From the NCBI GenBank assembly GCA_023333565.1, contig JAJKFH010003762.1, positions 1,860,001 through 1,924,000 on the forward strand: 64,000 nt of DNA. The letters run 5' to 3'. This document shows positions 11,651-23,698 of this stretch, one piece after another. This DNA is from Puffinus mauretanicus (Eukaryota; Chordata; Aves; Procellariiformes; Procellariidae). Numbering within the stretch: position 1 is the first letter of the stretch; the number at the start of each line of letters is the position of its first letter. Made by a program: the position numbers and the translations under genes. The notes below the pieces were generated by a model. It was not told where the DNA came from. It did not search any database and saw only the letters and a list, made by a program, of their open reading frames with translations.

Positions 11651-14600
11651 TAACAAGAGCATTTACTGTTTCCTAAACATGGTATTCATGTCTGGTTTCA
11701 TGAGAGCAGTTTACAGAATACAAATATTCCACTCTGCTTTTTTAGCTACTAGGACTCTTCACTGAAAACACGCTTACGATATCCAGAATTCTTTAATGTC
11801 CAAATACTTATTTTTAAAATTCCTACTGGTTTATGAGCTACTTCCTAACAGAAAACATTCACTAATCATTCCAAAACCATGGTTGGTGTTTTACTCTCTC
11901 ACTCTTCTTCCCTCAATATGTTTCCTATCCTGAAGATTTTACAAACTAAATGAGGCTCTAAGATAACTGCAGAGCAGGTAGAAGAGTGACTGTATTTTTA
12001 ACCCCTCTAAAATGCATGCACTGGAAGTTTGCTGTCTTTTTTCTTAGTCTTAGACTTTTCTTAGACATTTGCAAAGCATCATTTCCTCCACCTTTCAGTT
12101 GAGGACACGCACTCTGCCTCCAACAGCAGCACATGGTAGTTCACTAACAAAGCTACCTATAGAATTTTAAGGCTGCTGTTCCCAGCAAACCATTATCACC
12201 AACACATACCTGATGTGTAGGTGATGTGGCCACAGGATTTAATTGCTTTTCTGGCTAACCTGTACCCATGCTTCCTTTGTGCAATTCTCTTCTTTTACCA
12301 GTAAGCATACAGCTTACTTGTATATCCCCTCATGTATGTTGGCTGCTTGCCCTAAAGGTTCCTATTTCATGAGAGTAAAATTCATGAGGTACCCACATAA
12401 TTTGACTTCTTGTTACTCTTATTCTCATCTAGATTTTGGGATGGATACAGATACTGCTGTACACTGAGAAACACCCGTTGATTCCAGCGGTGTTACTCAA
12501 GACCTAAGGCGCTCAACACCGCACAGAGGTCATGGTGGCTCTCGGCAAAGAGTAGCATGCTCTTGCCTGCAGAGGGAGTAACGGTCCCATGCAACACGCT
12601 CTCGCACCCCTCTTTCCCCCCAACTGGAGCAACAAACAAAATGAAGGAGTTGTGGGGCAGGGGTTTTGCCCCTCTGTATGCTTTCCTCCTCGAAAAGCAA
12701 CTGTATGAATGAAGAACTGAGGGTCTGAAAATGGAAGAATATACTAGAAAGCATTTGAGTGAATCTGTTTATCCCTTTGTATATGTCCCACAAAACCCCC
12801 CACATTTTTGTATTAAAGAAGAAAGTGGGAAAGAGAGAAGGCAAAGTGTTCTTAAAGTAAAGGGAGGAGTGCTTTTTCCATATTTCCTACATGGGGAGGA
12901 TTGTGCATGAGCCAAATCGATGGAAGCTGGCAGGAGCCTGAACAGTAAGTATTCCCTGCCTGTACAGAGAAGGTACAAATCTCCCACTTAGTCTTGTGAA
13001 GGTCATCAAGCAGAGGATAAAAGGGAAAAATCAAAGTGAATGACTATTAGAAAAGAGGTCCAGCAAGGCAGATGACTTGTGTAAGGCCTATCGGATTTAA
13101 GATGTTTTTGTTGGGTTTTCTTAGAAATCTTTATTATATTTGGGAGGTTTTATTCATTCCAATGTAACGAATGGTAACTAATGAGAAAACACGTAAGCCT
13201 TCTTGGTCTCGATAACCACTAAGTTAGGCGGCCTCTACTCCAAGTGCCAAGAACAGTGGGCATCAGAAAAAAAAAAGATTTTGGCTGCCTCATGAACCCT
13301 ACAAGAGCTGTATCAAGTCAAGTCAGGAGGGAGGTACTGGGATGCTTTCATTTACATGGGAAAAAAAAGCAAAATCAGTGGCTTTTAAATCATCAGCTGA
13401 GTAGCAAAACAATTGGGAAGAGGGCCAAGAAGGTACTCAAGTACAGCTTTCCAAGAGAAAACAGCATTGGAGAAGGTACCACAGCGGAGCTGAGATTAGG
13501 AAGAAACAGTGTGGAACATCTTTCTGATCTTCTAGTGTAAAAAAAGAAAGTCTGCTCAGTGGAGAAGAGTAATGCAGAAAATATGACAGGAACTCTCCTG
13601 TTCAGGTCTTGTCAGGTTTCTGTGATTCATATAACCCTCCAGTCCTCACAGCTGTGATACCACGTCAGACATAATTACTTCTGCTGCCCAACTGGGTATG
13701 CTAATCAAGGAAGCTGGGTCAAGTCTGACCCCCACCTACTTCCCTCCCTTCTATAACTTTTAATCAACTTATTAAAAATGTTGAGAGCTCATCACACTCT
13801 TCACTGGAGAATATAAAAATATGAAGACTGCCATCCTCCATTGCTGACATTGTTGGAGATCTTCACAACACATGGTCTTTTACCAAAGGTCCTGCTTTGT
13901 GCTCTCAGTGCCTATATATTATTAAAAAGAATAAAGTCCAACAACCTACCCGGAGCTAGATACTCCAGGTTCCAAAATACAAAACAAAAAAAGAAAAACA
14001 AAATTAAAACATCACCCACAAACCACGCAAAAACCCTCAGAAGATGCTAAAAAGACATTTTAGGTTGCAAGGCAAGTCTTAACACTTTCTGGCTTGACAG
14101 CTCAAACATTTCAGCTGGCTGAAATTGTCACCCCTTCATGTAATAAGAGAGAATATCTAACTTATAAACCTTTTAAGCTTAGGGGCCCTCTCTCTCTCCC
14201 AAGTTACCTCTGAACTGTCACCTCATCCAGTTCTTTACTCCTCCCTGTTTCTCCCATTTTATCTTTACACACACACCCTTCCCCTTCATCCTGCCCCAGA
14301 ACATTCTTCCAACCTACACGAACACCTAAACTTTACATTCTTCCTCTGATCAACCATCCTATCTAATTCAAAGCTTCTAGCTTAATTTGTTGCCAAAAAT
14401 CAACCACCTTTACCAAACCCTTTCCCATCTCCAAATTGCTGTGCCTTCAACAACTTCCTCTAGTATTTCTCTGTCCAGTGTCTTTCAAAATGGGCTGCCT
14501 ATACTTTTCAAACTGACCTTCTCTGACAAATTGCTCATCTCCAGGCCTTGTTAAAGTCTCCCATTATTTCAATGACACTGTCGCCGGTGAGGGTCCCCAT

Positions 14601-15249
14601 ACTACTGAGTGTCTCATTCTTTTTAGCTGCTCCTTGTACAACCAAGCCTCGGGTTTTTACTGGCATAGTAAAGCCATCTTATATACAAAGTGGTAACGTG
14701 ATTTTTGCCATACAGTTAGGAGGGAAAAAAATATTAAAGAAACTTTAAGGGCCTTTAGAGCTCTGTCCTAAGGGACTGTACCTCCTCAGACCCCAGACTG
14801 AGACAGCTATGCTAGCAGACACTGGGAATAAAGGTGCTTCTTTCTTGGTCCATATCCAAAAGCCAGGCAACTCTTCAGGCCTTGCTCACCTGTCGTTTAA
14901 GACAGGCAACATCCTAACTCCTGTATTCAAAATCCTTTTCACAAAAGGGAGAAAGTCTGCTGAGGGAAAAGGCTGTGTCAATATACCGAGGATGACAAAG
15001 TCATAAATGCAGAAGGATTAGGTTACAGGCCAATACTTGTTTCCTAGTGATAAGGTTAATACTGAAGATAAGATAGTGACTTATTTATGGGTGCAGGAAG
15101 AAAAATCCTGCAAGAATTTAAGTGATTTTTACATCTTACTAAGCAAGGACAAGCTCATCATTCAATCAGCCCAAAACACAGCCACCTTTTGAAACCCACC
15201 ACACCTTTTTTATGCATTTGAACAGAAGGAAACTGGCATCAGGCGAGAA
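11651..15249. other. Intergenic DNA
   Basis: No gene or clear repeat is seen. The part around 14160-14540 is pyrimidine-rich on the plus strand, with little else to say of it. Confidence 0.55.
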
Positions 15250-15785
15250 GAGACAGCGCACCTATAGCAGTACCGACTCTTCCAAAGCGCTCCGGTGGCT
15301 CGGCGGGTCTCTTTCCCGAGGTTTGAGGGGAGCCCTTCTGGCACGGCAGCCGCTGGCAGCAGGCCGCCCCGGGGAAGGGGCTCCTGCCTTTGCCTTTAAG
15401 AGCGGGGCGGCGGCGGGCGCCCCTCTCCCCTCCGCTCCCCGGCCCTCCCGGCGCGGGCGGCCAGCGGGGCGCGCTCTGGGCATGCTCGGCGGGGCCGGGT
15501 CGGCCGCCGGGCCGCAGCGGGGCGCTGGCGGCCTACCCTGCCCTGGCCCCGGGGCCCCGCTGCCGGCTTCGGTCTGCGGGGGTGGGGCGCGGCCGGTGCT
15601 GGCGGGAGCCGCGAGCCAGCAGCGGGGCATCGTTCCAGGCGCTTCCTGAGCGCAGCCCGGCCCCGGCGGGCAGGCAGTGGTGCGAGCCGCGCTGAAGCGG
15701 GCGCCAGACGCGTGGCTGTGTGCCCTCCCGGGACGGCAAAGCTAAACCAAAGGCGCGTTTGAACGGCGACGTCTAGGTGATACGT
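15250..15785. promoter_or_regulatory. Orphan CpG island
   Basis: About 535 bases of very high G+C and CpG density stand alone in AT-rich DNA, 11.4 kb upstream of the ZNF827 coding start. The right edge holds a CRE-like GACGTC and GATACGTGA. ORFs on both strands are low-complexity Ala/Pro/Arg/Gly strings with no recognisable domain. It may be an alternative upstream ZNF827 promoter, a noncoding RNA promoter or a distal CpG-rich enhancer. Donor-like sites nearby (AG|GTGATA near 15776 on plus; CCC|GTAAGT at 15848-15843 on minus) are too common to decide. Confidence 0.75.
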
Positions 15786-18631
15786 GAAGGGGGCAGTAAA
15801 TGACCTCATTAGCATGCACAATAGGCAGCATTTCTAGAAATGACTTACGGGTATGCCCCGTCGTGTTGCGATATTAGAGGCTGTTGGGGCGATTCTGGCC
15901 CTAACTTCAGCTTTCCTTGCTTCTGTTTTTATCTCCGATTCTTACTGAGTGATTCCTAACATGGTTTTGATGGAACCATGCTCCATTCAAAGGAAATGTT
16001 TAGTTTCCTTTGCGTTAAAAAAAGTACCGTTAAAAAAACCCGAGTCCCCTGGAAACACATGCAACAGTCTGTCATATTACTGTTCTGCTCCTTTGAGTAA
16101 AATACGCTGAATCACGAAAAATTAGATGATCAAAGCAAAATTTCAGGCAGGCCTTAAGCTACCATGTTGTGGAAACTGTAGTAATGTCAGCTTTTGCGTA
16201 AATTAACAGCAGAATTGGGGGGGGGGGGGAGAAAAACAGCTCAGAAGAATTAATCAATGCCATCTTAAAAATAACCCAAGCTGGTTGGTAGTTTATTTGT
16301 GTGGCTCAATTTGTCCATCACCATGTGCTCAAAGATGCTCTGTTTAGCAGCCAACTTTTTCCTTTTGCTTAATTAAAACTACAACGTGTAGCAATGTTTT
16401 AAAGAAAACTACATAGTAGAACAACACGTCTACCTGCACTTTTAAAGTCTCCCCACATACTCTACTAGGTTTTCAGTGAACCAAAGCTGTTGTCTGGCCC
16501 TTAACACCTCCCCACCTCACAAGCTTCCCCAGTCTGGTATCATATAAGATCTGCCACTGGACTTCAGCAGTAGCTTTCACCTGGGCCATTTTTGTGTGGA
16601 GCTGTGGAACCGCTCATTATTAACACAGAAGATGTGAATGAGACTCTAGAGGGGTTATGAATTTCACCCATTAATCTCAAACCAGTCAAATGTGTAAATG
16701 CTAATGCTGTTAACCATTCAACTGCCAAAAAAGTTTTCTGGTACTGCAATTTCTATCCCAGACCTTTCTTCACAAGGTATTTATGAATGTTACTACCCAC
16801 CAGGAAAGCACAGAGAGCAGCCGCTGCTAAAATGCACACACTCCATAGCAGCATCAGAGAAAGAATTAGACACAAAAATTAGGATATAGATCATCCCACA
16901 TGGTAAGTTACCATGGTTTAATAAGTTGCTGCTCATCAGCTGAGCTTCCCTAACTGTTCTTGCACACCCTCTTAGACTGTTATAACGGCAAGTACAACGT
17001 GTTAGACTAAAACACCCTTGTTTCACTTCAAATGTGCCAGAGATGAGAAAAGCATGCAGTCAGCTACCTTATTATGCTGTTGTAACTCAATAGCCTGCGA
17101 TAGACAGTACAATCCTAAACCAGTGGGTTTCTGAAGTTCTGAACTGGAGGACACATACTGGAAATAAAGGAGTCACTCTGGATGTGCCAACTCATCCTGG
17201 ATTCTACCGTTTTTATCTTTTTGATGACCATTTACTAAGCACCTAGAAAATTGCTACTTTTACTACTGAAAACAGGGAGTGTTTTCCTCAGGTCTACACC
17301 TTCTACTTGTTCGTTTGATTTTATTAAGTTGGTCATAGCAATAGCATTGCTGATGCAGTCACGTTTGAATGTGAGAAAAAGCATCACACAATGCACAAAT
17401 ACAGAAAAATTAGTTTAAAAAAAAATGGATCTTTTTGTAGTCTCACCTCTAGGGCAGAATCTAGAATTGTGTTAGGCTACTGAGATCCCTACAGAGCTCA
17501 TGACCGTAGGTGCCTCAGAACCGGATCTGTGACCAGCCCACACACTGAGAAGCTGCCCAGGGCTAGCAGTAAATGGATTTTACTCTAACTAGTTGTTTAT
17601 GCATTTTCCTCAACAAGTTTTCCCATCCTACATAACCAAATATCAGGTAATATAGGCACATAAAGTGTAAGTTATGGGCTGGAAACAGTTCCTTCAAGAA
17701 AGAAACTGAAATTAGCTCACGTGTATCCTGGAGTTCACCAACCAGTAGTCTGCAGTATGAAAGACTGTGTGTCATCAACTCTTCTTTTAGCTTCTTCCTT
17801 TCTCCTTTGCTCCTTTGATCTGGAAGAAAACAGTAGCAACCAACACCTTTTTCTGAGCAGCCCAATCGCTTACCACTGCCTCCATCAATGGAGGCTGGTG
17901 GACATGTTCTTGATTCAGATCAGGCTGAACTACAATCAATGATCAAACTGCGTACTACAGTTCAGTCTCACTATGAACCTGGAAAACTTTTAACAATGAA
18001 AGCTAAGTTTAGGTGCTTCCAGAGCTAAATAGCAACTGAGGCTTTTTTCCCCAATTGCAGTCTTAGATGTAGGTAAGGTTTAGGCTGGCGGGGAAGGAGG
18101 CTGGCTAGGTTTGGGTTTTTTGTTTTGGGTTTGGTTTTGTATTTTTTTTTTTTTTGGAACAACTGTTGAACACTAGCCCCTGAACATGGTCTGGGCAGAT
18201 AGACGTGTGGGGCAACTCATTGTATCTTCCCCACCACCACTTTCAATAGTTCAGTTTATTTCTGTAGAAGAGAAATAGTAATAACCTTTCCTGGGTATTT
18301 GATGGAAACATCCTGTAAAGATATAGGACAAATGCTAAGGAGCTAAAATAACAGGATTATGCTGTTGATCTTCAGCTACCTTCCTGTCAGTCTGTTTCAG
18401 ACTGCATCTTCACTGCAGGGAATTTCTCCTGGTCATCAGTCTCTCTGCCTCTCCACACATCAGAGTTTCCTTCTGAAGGAAACCGGGCAGGCCAGAAGAC
18501 AATGCATACTCGCTGTCATTCCAACATAGACTCAGGTGGCAATCAGGCTGTTTATGCAGTGACCAAGACTTACAGGTGCAGCTGATCAAAGTATTATTTT
18601 TCCTCTCCTTTTGTGGAACACTTCAGCTTGC

Positions 18632-18656
18632 TTTTTTTTTTTTTTTTTTTTTTTTT
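18632..18656 (+). repeat. 25-base poly(T) tract
   Basis: A run of 25 T is followed by a pyrimidine-rich stretch ending in TTTTTTTGCAG at about 18678. This resembles a strong splice acceptor, but no exon-like sequence or partner donor was found. Confidence 0.9.
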
Positions 18657-21600
18657 CCTCTTTCTCTTTTTTTGCAGGTGTGGGTGTTAGGGAAAAAGGT
18701 GGATCAAATCTTGATGTAGAAATTCTACCAAGTATGTTCCTGCTCTGCTTTAGAGGATGGTTCCACTAGCCAGTACGTATATAACTTGGTTTGGAGTATT
18801 CAGCTGGCCAGCTAAGTCACTGCTGCTAGAGAAAACTGACTTCTGATAAATCAATAGTCCTTTGCACACTTTTCCCAAATAGTATTTTTTTTTCCAAATG
18901 AAAACCAGCTTTTCTTAATAAGCATGACCTCAAATTTTAACAGTTTCTTTTCAATTGTCCTGATGAAGCCACCAGTTCTGTGAACTTGTTTTCTAGGTTC
19001 ATATACCTTTTACTGACTATCACAGCTCTCTGGAGACCAGCTAGACTGGAAACAGAAGAGAACTATTCTGCAAAAAAAAAAAAAAGAAAAAAAAAAATCC
19101 CCAAGAAGTGTCTATAAACAGAAATGGCTATCATGTCAATGTGAGATGAAAATGCCTATATTACCACTGATATAGTACCTGCATTTTACAAAAAGACCCT
19201 TTTCTGCTACAAGTTCCTCCTTTTTTTTTTTTTTTTTAAATCAGGTTTTTCTACTGTACCTGAGTACATATCCACAAATATTTTATGCAGTTATTTAATG
19301 CACTTAGGTCAGCAAGCAGTGCCTGAGGGGCTGAAGAGGAAAGAACTCACCATTCATTTGCTTGAATGATCCCTCCATGCATCCATCCTCATCAGCTAAA
19401 TCCTACTTTTTAAGTCACACATTTCAAAAGCAAGTAGCACAGGGATTTATAAGCCCTGCTTCCCATGCTGAAAAGCTGGGAGAAGGAAGGAACTAGCTTC
19501 TACCATTGACAAAAAAAACCCAGAAGTAAACATTTCAGCAGCACAACTGTTGCACATTTGCCATAATTAGTAATTACAGTGAAATCCTGGTCCCAATTCA
19601 ATCAATGACAAAATCCTCACTGATCTGCTCATAGCTGGGGTTTTGCTCGTAGAGGCTAATGATTCTAGCTCTCATGCACCAAAGCAAATTGTTCCAAGGC
19701 TTGAGCCACTTTACTGCCCCCAACTACTGTTTCCATCCCTTTGCCAGAAGTCAATTTTCCTGTAACAGAGTCAGCAGAATTAATCATATACCTTCACCTT
19801 AGCCACTGCATTTTGCAGTCCAGGTGTTAAGATACAGTCAGGCAAACTCAGCTAGCTGCTCCTGATCCAGATTAAGTGGTTGCTGACCCATTTCTGCTGC
19901 CCTGGCACCCCCTCCTCCTGCTTCTGTTCTGTTGATTTCACTTTCTGCCTTACCATTTTCCAGTTCAGATTTGCAATCTTATTGTTTTAGGGGCTTTTTT
20001 TCTATTTTAAGAAACAAAAAACATAGGGTGATATACTAAGCTTTTGCCAGGGACTGTGCTGTGTAGGTAGCAGCCTCTACCAGAGGAACACAGGTAAGCT
20101 GTCAGAGGTTGTGTGTCACCTCACAGTTCTGCCCTCTCAAACCAATTCCAGCTAATCTACCTACTTTGTTGTTGACAGAGTTTCAGATGTGCGGTAGCGT
20201 CAGATTTTGTTTCAAAGCTTTTTGAAATTAATGGAAAATACCAGCCTTGGGGAGTTTTAGGCAGTAGATAGCAAATGCAAATTCTGCTAGTCTTCACTAT
20301 GATAGAGAGACAGTCATTTACCGTAACCTACATTTCTAACCTGTTGTCAAAAGAGAGAGTTAAGCAGTACCAGTTGGCAATTATTCCCCATCCTGTGGAA
20401 GGTAGGAGGAATTTCTCTGGAGAAGCCTTGCTCTTTTCATGGACTATAGAGGGAACTGAAAGACTGGTTCAGCCCAAAACATCAAATTTGTAGGTACCTA
20501 AACCTAGCTTAAAGGCAAACTCCAACACTTAAAAATCAATAATTATTCCACCATTCATTGAACTAAAAGAAATGCCATATAACTAACTGTGCTGTGTCCT
20601 AAACCATCACACATAATCTGACACAACCTAGTAACATGGCATGGTTTGACATTCAGTGGCAGTACAGTTTGAGCAAATGTAAGCAATTGCCACCCACCTT
20701 GTCTATCATTCCTCCTTTTCTGCACCACACCAGCAAAAGCATGTGTAGCACACAGTGAACAAGATTGGACAACAGATGTTTCTAAAATTAACTCAGAAAA
20801 ACAAAAACCCAAAGTCACTCGTCATTCAGATGGGTTCCCAAAGACCCCACGAACTGCACCTCTAAAGCAGAAAACAAGGGCTGCCTACGACTGAATGGCC
20901 ATTAAAGCCATGCCGGGTAAGACCACACACTTTGCCTGCAGTCTCCTAGGCTGTCGTACACTATTAAGCCTTTCTCTCTATTCTCATTCTCCATGGAGAT
21001 CCCCATCTCTTAAGAAAAGACTAACACACTCCCTAACTTACTAGACTGTTGTGACCCTAAATATATTACATATCATGAGCTGTTAATGTGTATGTTATTG
21101 CATAAGCTCTGTAAGTATGTACACAAGAAGAGCAACAGTATCAGAAGCCCACCTGCTAGTCTCTCTTCCCATAACAAATCTGTCCCTTCCAATTGCTCAG
21201 CCCACAAGGCAAGTTACACAAAGGTCTATTTGCTCACCTGCAGTTTATCAGAATTAGCAGTTACTGCATTTGCTAATAATGCTTTGGAAGGCTTCTGTCA
21301 TAAATCAGAATTCTACGAGGAACATACTAGACCCACCACAACCAGGAGGCCAACACTACAGAAACTTCAGCTGCCAGATCCAGTAGATTTTCAGGACTGA
21401 TGATTCCTAGTAAATACTCAGTGATGAGAAGAGCAGGAAAGGTTGCAAATATCCTAGTACAGTGACTTGAGCAATTATACTTTCAGGTAAAATATTGATT
21501 TCTAGCCTGGCCCTGGAGGTCAGTCCTATTGAGGTTTAGGGTTTCTCAGGCCAGATAAAGAGAATGCCTTTCCCCCTCCACTCCCCCAAGATGCAATTAG

Positions 21601-23300
21601 GTAACTTGCAGGTTTCTCGATCAGAACAAATCTGTCACTGTTTCTTGCTGAAGAACCCTCTTCTCACTGCAGCCATACTTCCTGCATTGCTGTACTAGCA
21701 GGCTGCTTCCACTTCTGACATAGCCCCACGCATGAATTCCCAGATTGTAAGTGAGATTACAGTATAAAAAGAAAAAAAAAAAAAACCCAAAGTGTTTCAC
21801 AGGATGATGACTGGGACACTCAACTCTAGCAATCTCCCCTCAGACCCTGATGCTTTACGAGCCAAGGCTTAGTTTGGCTGTGATAAGCCTTCTGACAGAA
21901 AGGCCCCCACCAGTGCCACTGCCACTGCCACTTGCTGCCCCAGAAGTTCTGCACTGTTATGTATATTGCTGCCTCATTTGCACAGCCACAGACCTCACCC
22001 CCTACTGTAACCTGTTACGCCACCTTCTGCTTTAGCTTACACTAACACTTACACAAGCTATTCTACTCAGTCTTGCTCTACCGATGACAGCAGTTTACTT
22101 CTTGCATCATCAGACTCTTACAAAGACAGCTTCTGCTCCTTCATCCCCCCGTGGGGCAGGAGAAAGATCTGGGTCAGCAGTTTCCAAACTGGAAGGTCAT
22201 AGGTGAGCTGAGTGACCTTGGAGGAGTAGGAATGTAAAGAGTAGGATGTTCTGCAACCATCATACTGTATCCCCATTTACAGCTTCTGTGAATTCAGTTT
22301 ACCACCTGACTAAATACATTCCTGAAAGTTGCTTTAGCAACCATTTCTGCAAATTAAAATGATACCTGTCATTAGGAACGAAGCTGAAGATAACAGAAGT
22401 AAAGAGGAAAAAAAATCCAGTATTTACATACTTTAGATACTTTGCCTGTCCTTTTCTCTCTCATTTGTGTTACTAATTGTTTTGTGTTGGATTATTTGGC
22501 AAAAATCCTAGAGGTACCTACACACCTCTTTCCCCGCTCTGATGAACTGAAACAAGTTGAAGGCCTTAGTGTTCTACTAAGCAACATTCTTCACACTTTG
22601 GTGTAAAGCATACTTAGAGGAAATGTAAATAAGCTAATCAATAATTTATAGCTCAGTTAAATTATCACAAGCCAAAACGTGGTTCTGATTCTCTTTCTCT
22701 TTAGCTTGGACCCAATTAGTGGGGAATTTAAGGCAGAGGGGATAAAGCTTTGAGTTTTTTATATTATTGGTTTACATTTTTTACCCTTCTTTACAGTGAA
22801 AGTTTAAAAAATAGAAAGTAGAACTTGTTTTTTTTGCCACAATCTCCGGATGGTGTTTTGAAATGTTTAATTAACATACTACACAAAACAATGTAAATCA
22901 GACTGACTTCATCTGTTTTTCAGTGGCTAAAGTAATGAAAAAAATGTAATGGTAAAGAAAATGAAGGTTGAGATTAAAGAGTCCTACAGTTAATGACAGG
23001 CTGAAGTTCAACTGTCATGTAATCGAAAATGTTTGAGAATGGACAATAATTAAAGTCAAGCAAAGGATGAAGCCCAGATTATTATAATGAGATATGATAT
23101 GTTCTTCAGACTATTTGGAGGTTAATGTTACTTGGTTTCATGTGGTTACGGGTAAGTAAGTACTGTACTACTATATAGTAAAAATAATGTAACTGGATAC
23201 AGTCTGCTTCACAGTGACCCAAGGTTAATGGTAGTTGCTCTTAGTATATTTAAAAGGTTTAAAAGAGATGTAACAACCTCAGCATTACAAATCTAGTGCA

Positions 23301-23698
23301 ATGGCACCAGAAAATGGCACCGAACAGGCTAGCATAATACTGGTGTTCTTGGTTCCATGAAAGCAGCTTCCAGTGTAATGTATGTTGGCTTTTATCTGTA
23401 TAATTATACTGAATATGTCCATGAATTCTTTCATTCCTGAATGGCACCACCTTTTGAGTAATAGATCATTGGTATGCATCACTCTGATAAGGCATTACAG
23501 TAATATATCATTAAAGCAACAGATGTATTAGTGTAATACATCACTGGGACAAAGCACTCTGATGATGATGTATTCCTGAAAAGATGGCACCATACAGAGA
23601 AGACGAGGCCCAGGAGAAGACTTTTGCTCAGTTTTATAGAATAAAAGGTATGCCTTCCTGGCACAAAAATGTGATGCTCCCTATAAAGATATGGCACC
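23301..23698 (+). repeat. Cluster of five ATGGCACC octamers
   Basis: Identical octamers start at 23301, 23314, 23441, 23584 and 23691, all on the plus strand. The two middle copies are preceded by ATTCCTGAA at nearly the same distance, and ATCACTCTGAT / GCACTCTGATG also recur. This suggests a decayed tandem duplication with a unit of roughly 140 bases, or a clustered binding site. I do not recognise a family. Confidence 0.5.

Noticed and set aside
15212..15821. Several 100-145 codon ORFs in the orphan CpG island
   Set aside because: Same compositional cause; present on both strands with no recognisable motif.
18660..18680. Strong-looking splice acceptor after a poly(T) tract
   Set aside because: The pyrimidine tract is a simple repeat; the sequence after the AG has no recognisable coding potential or partner donor.
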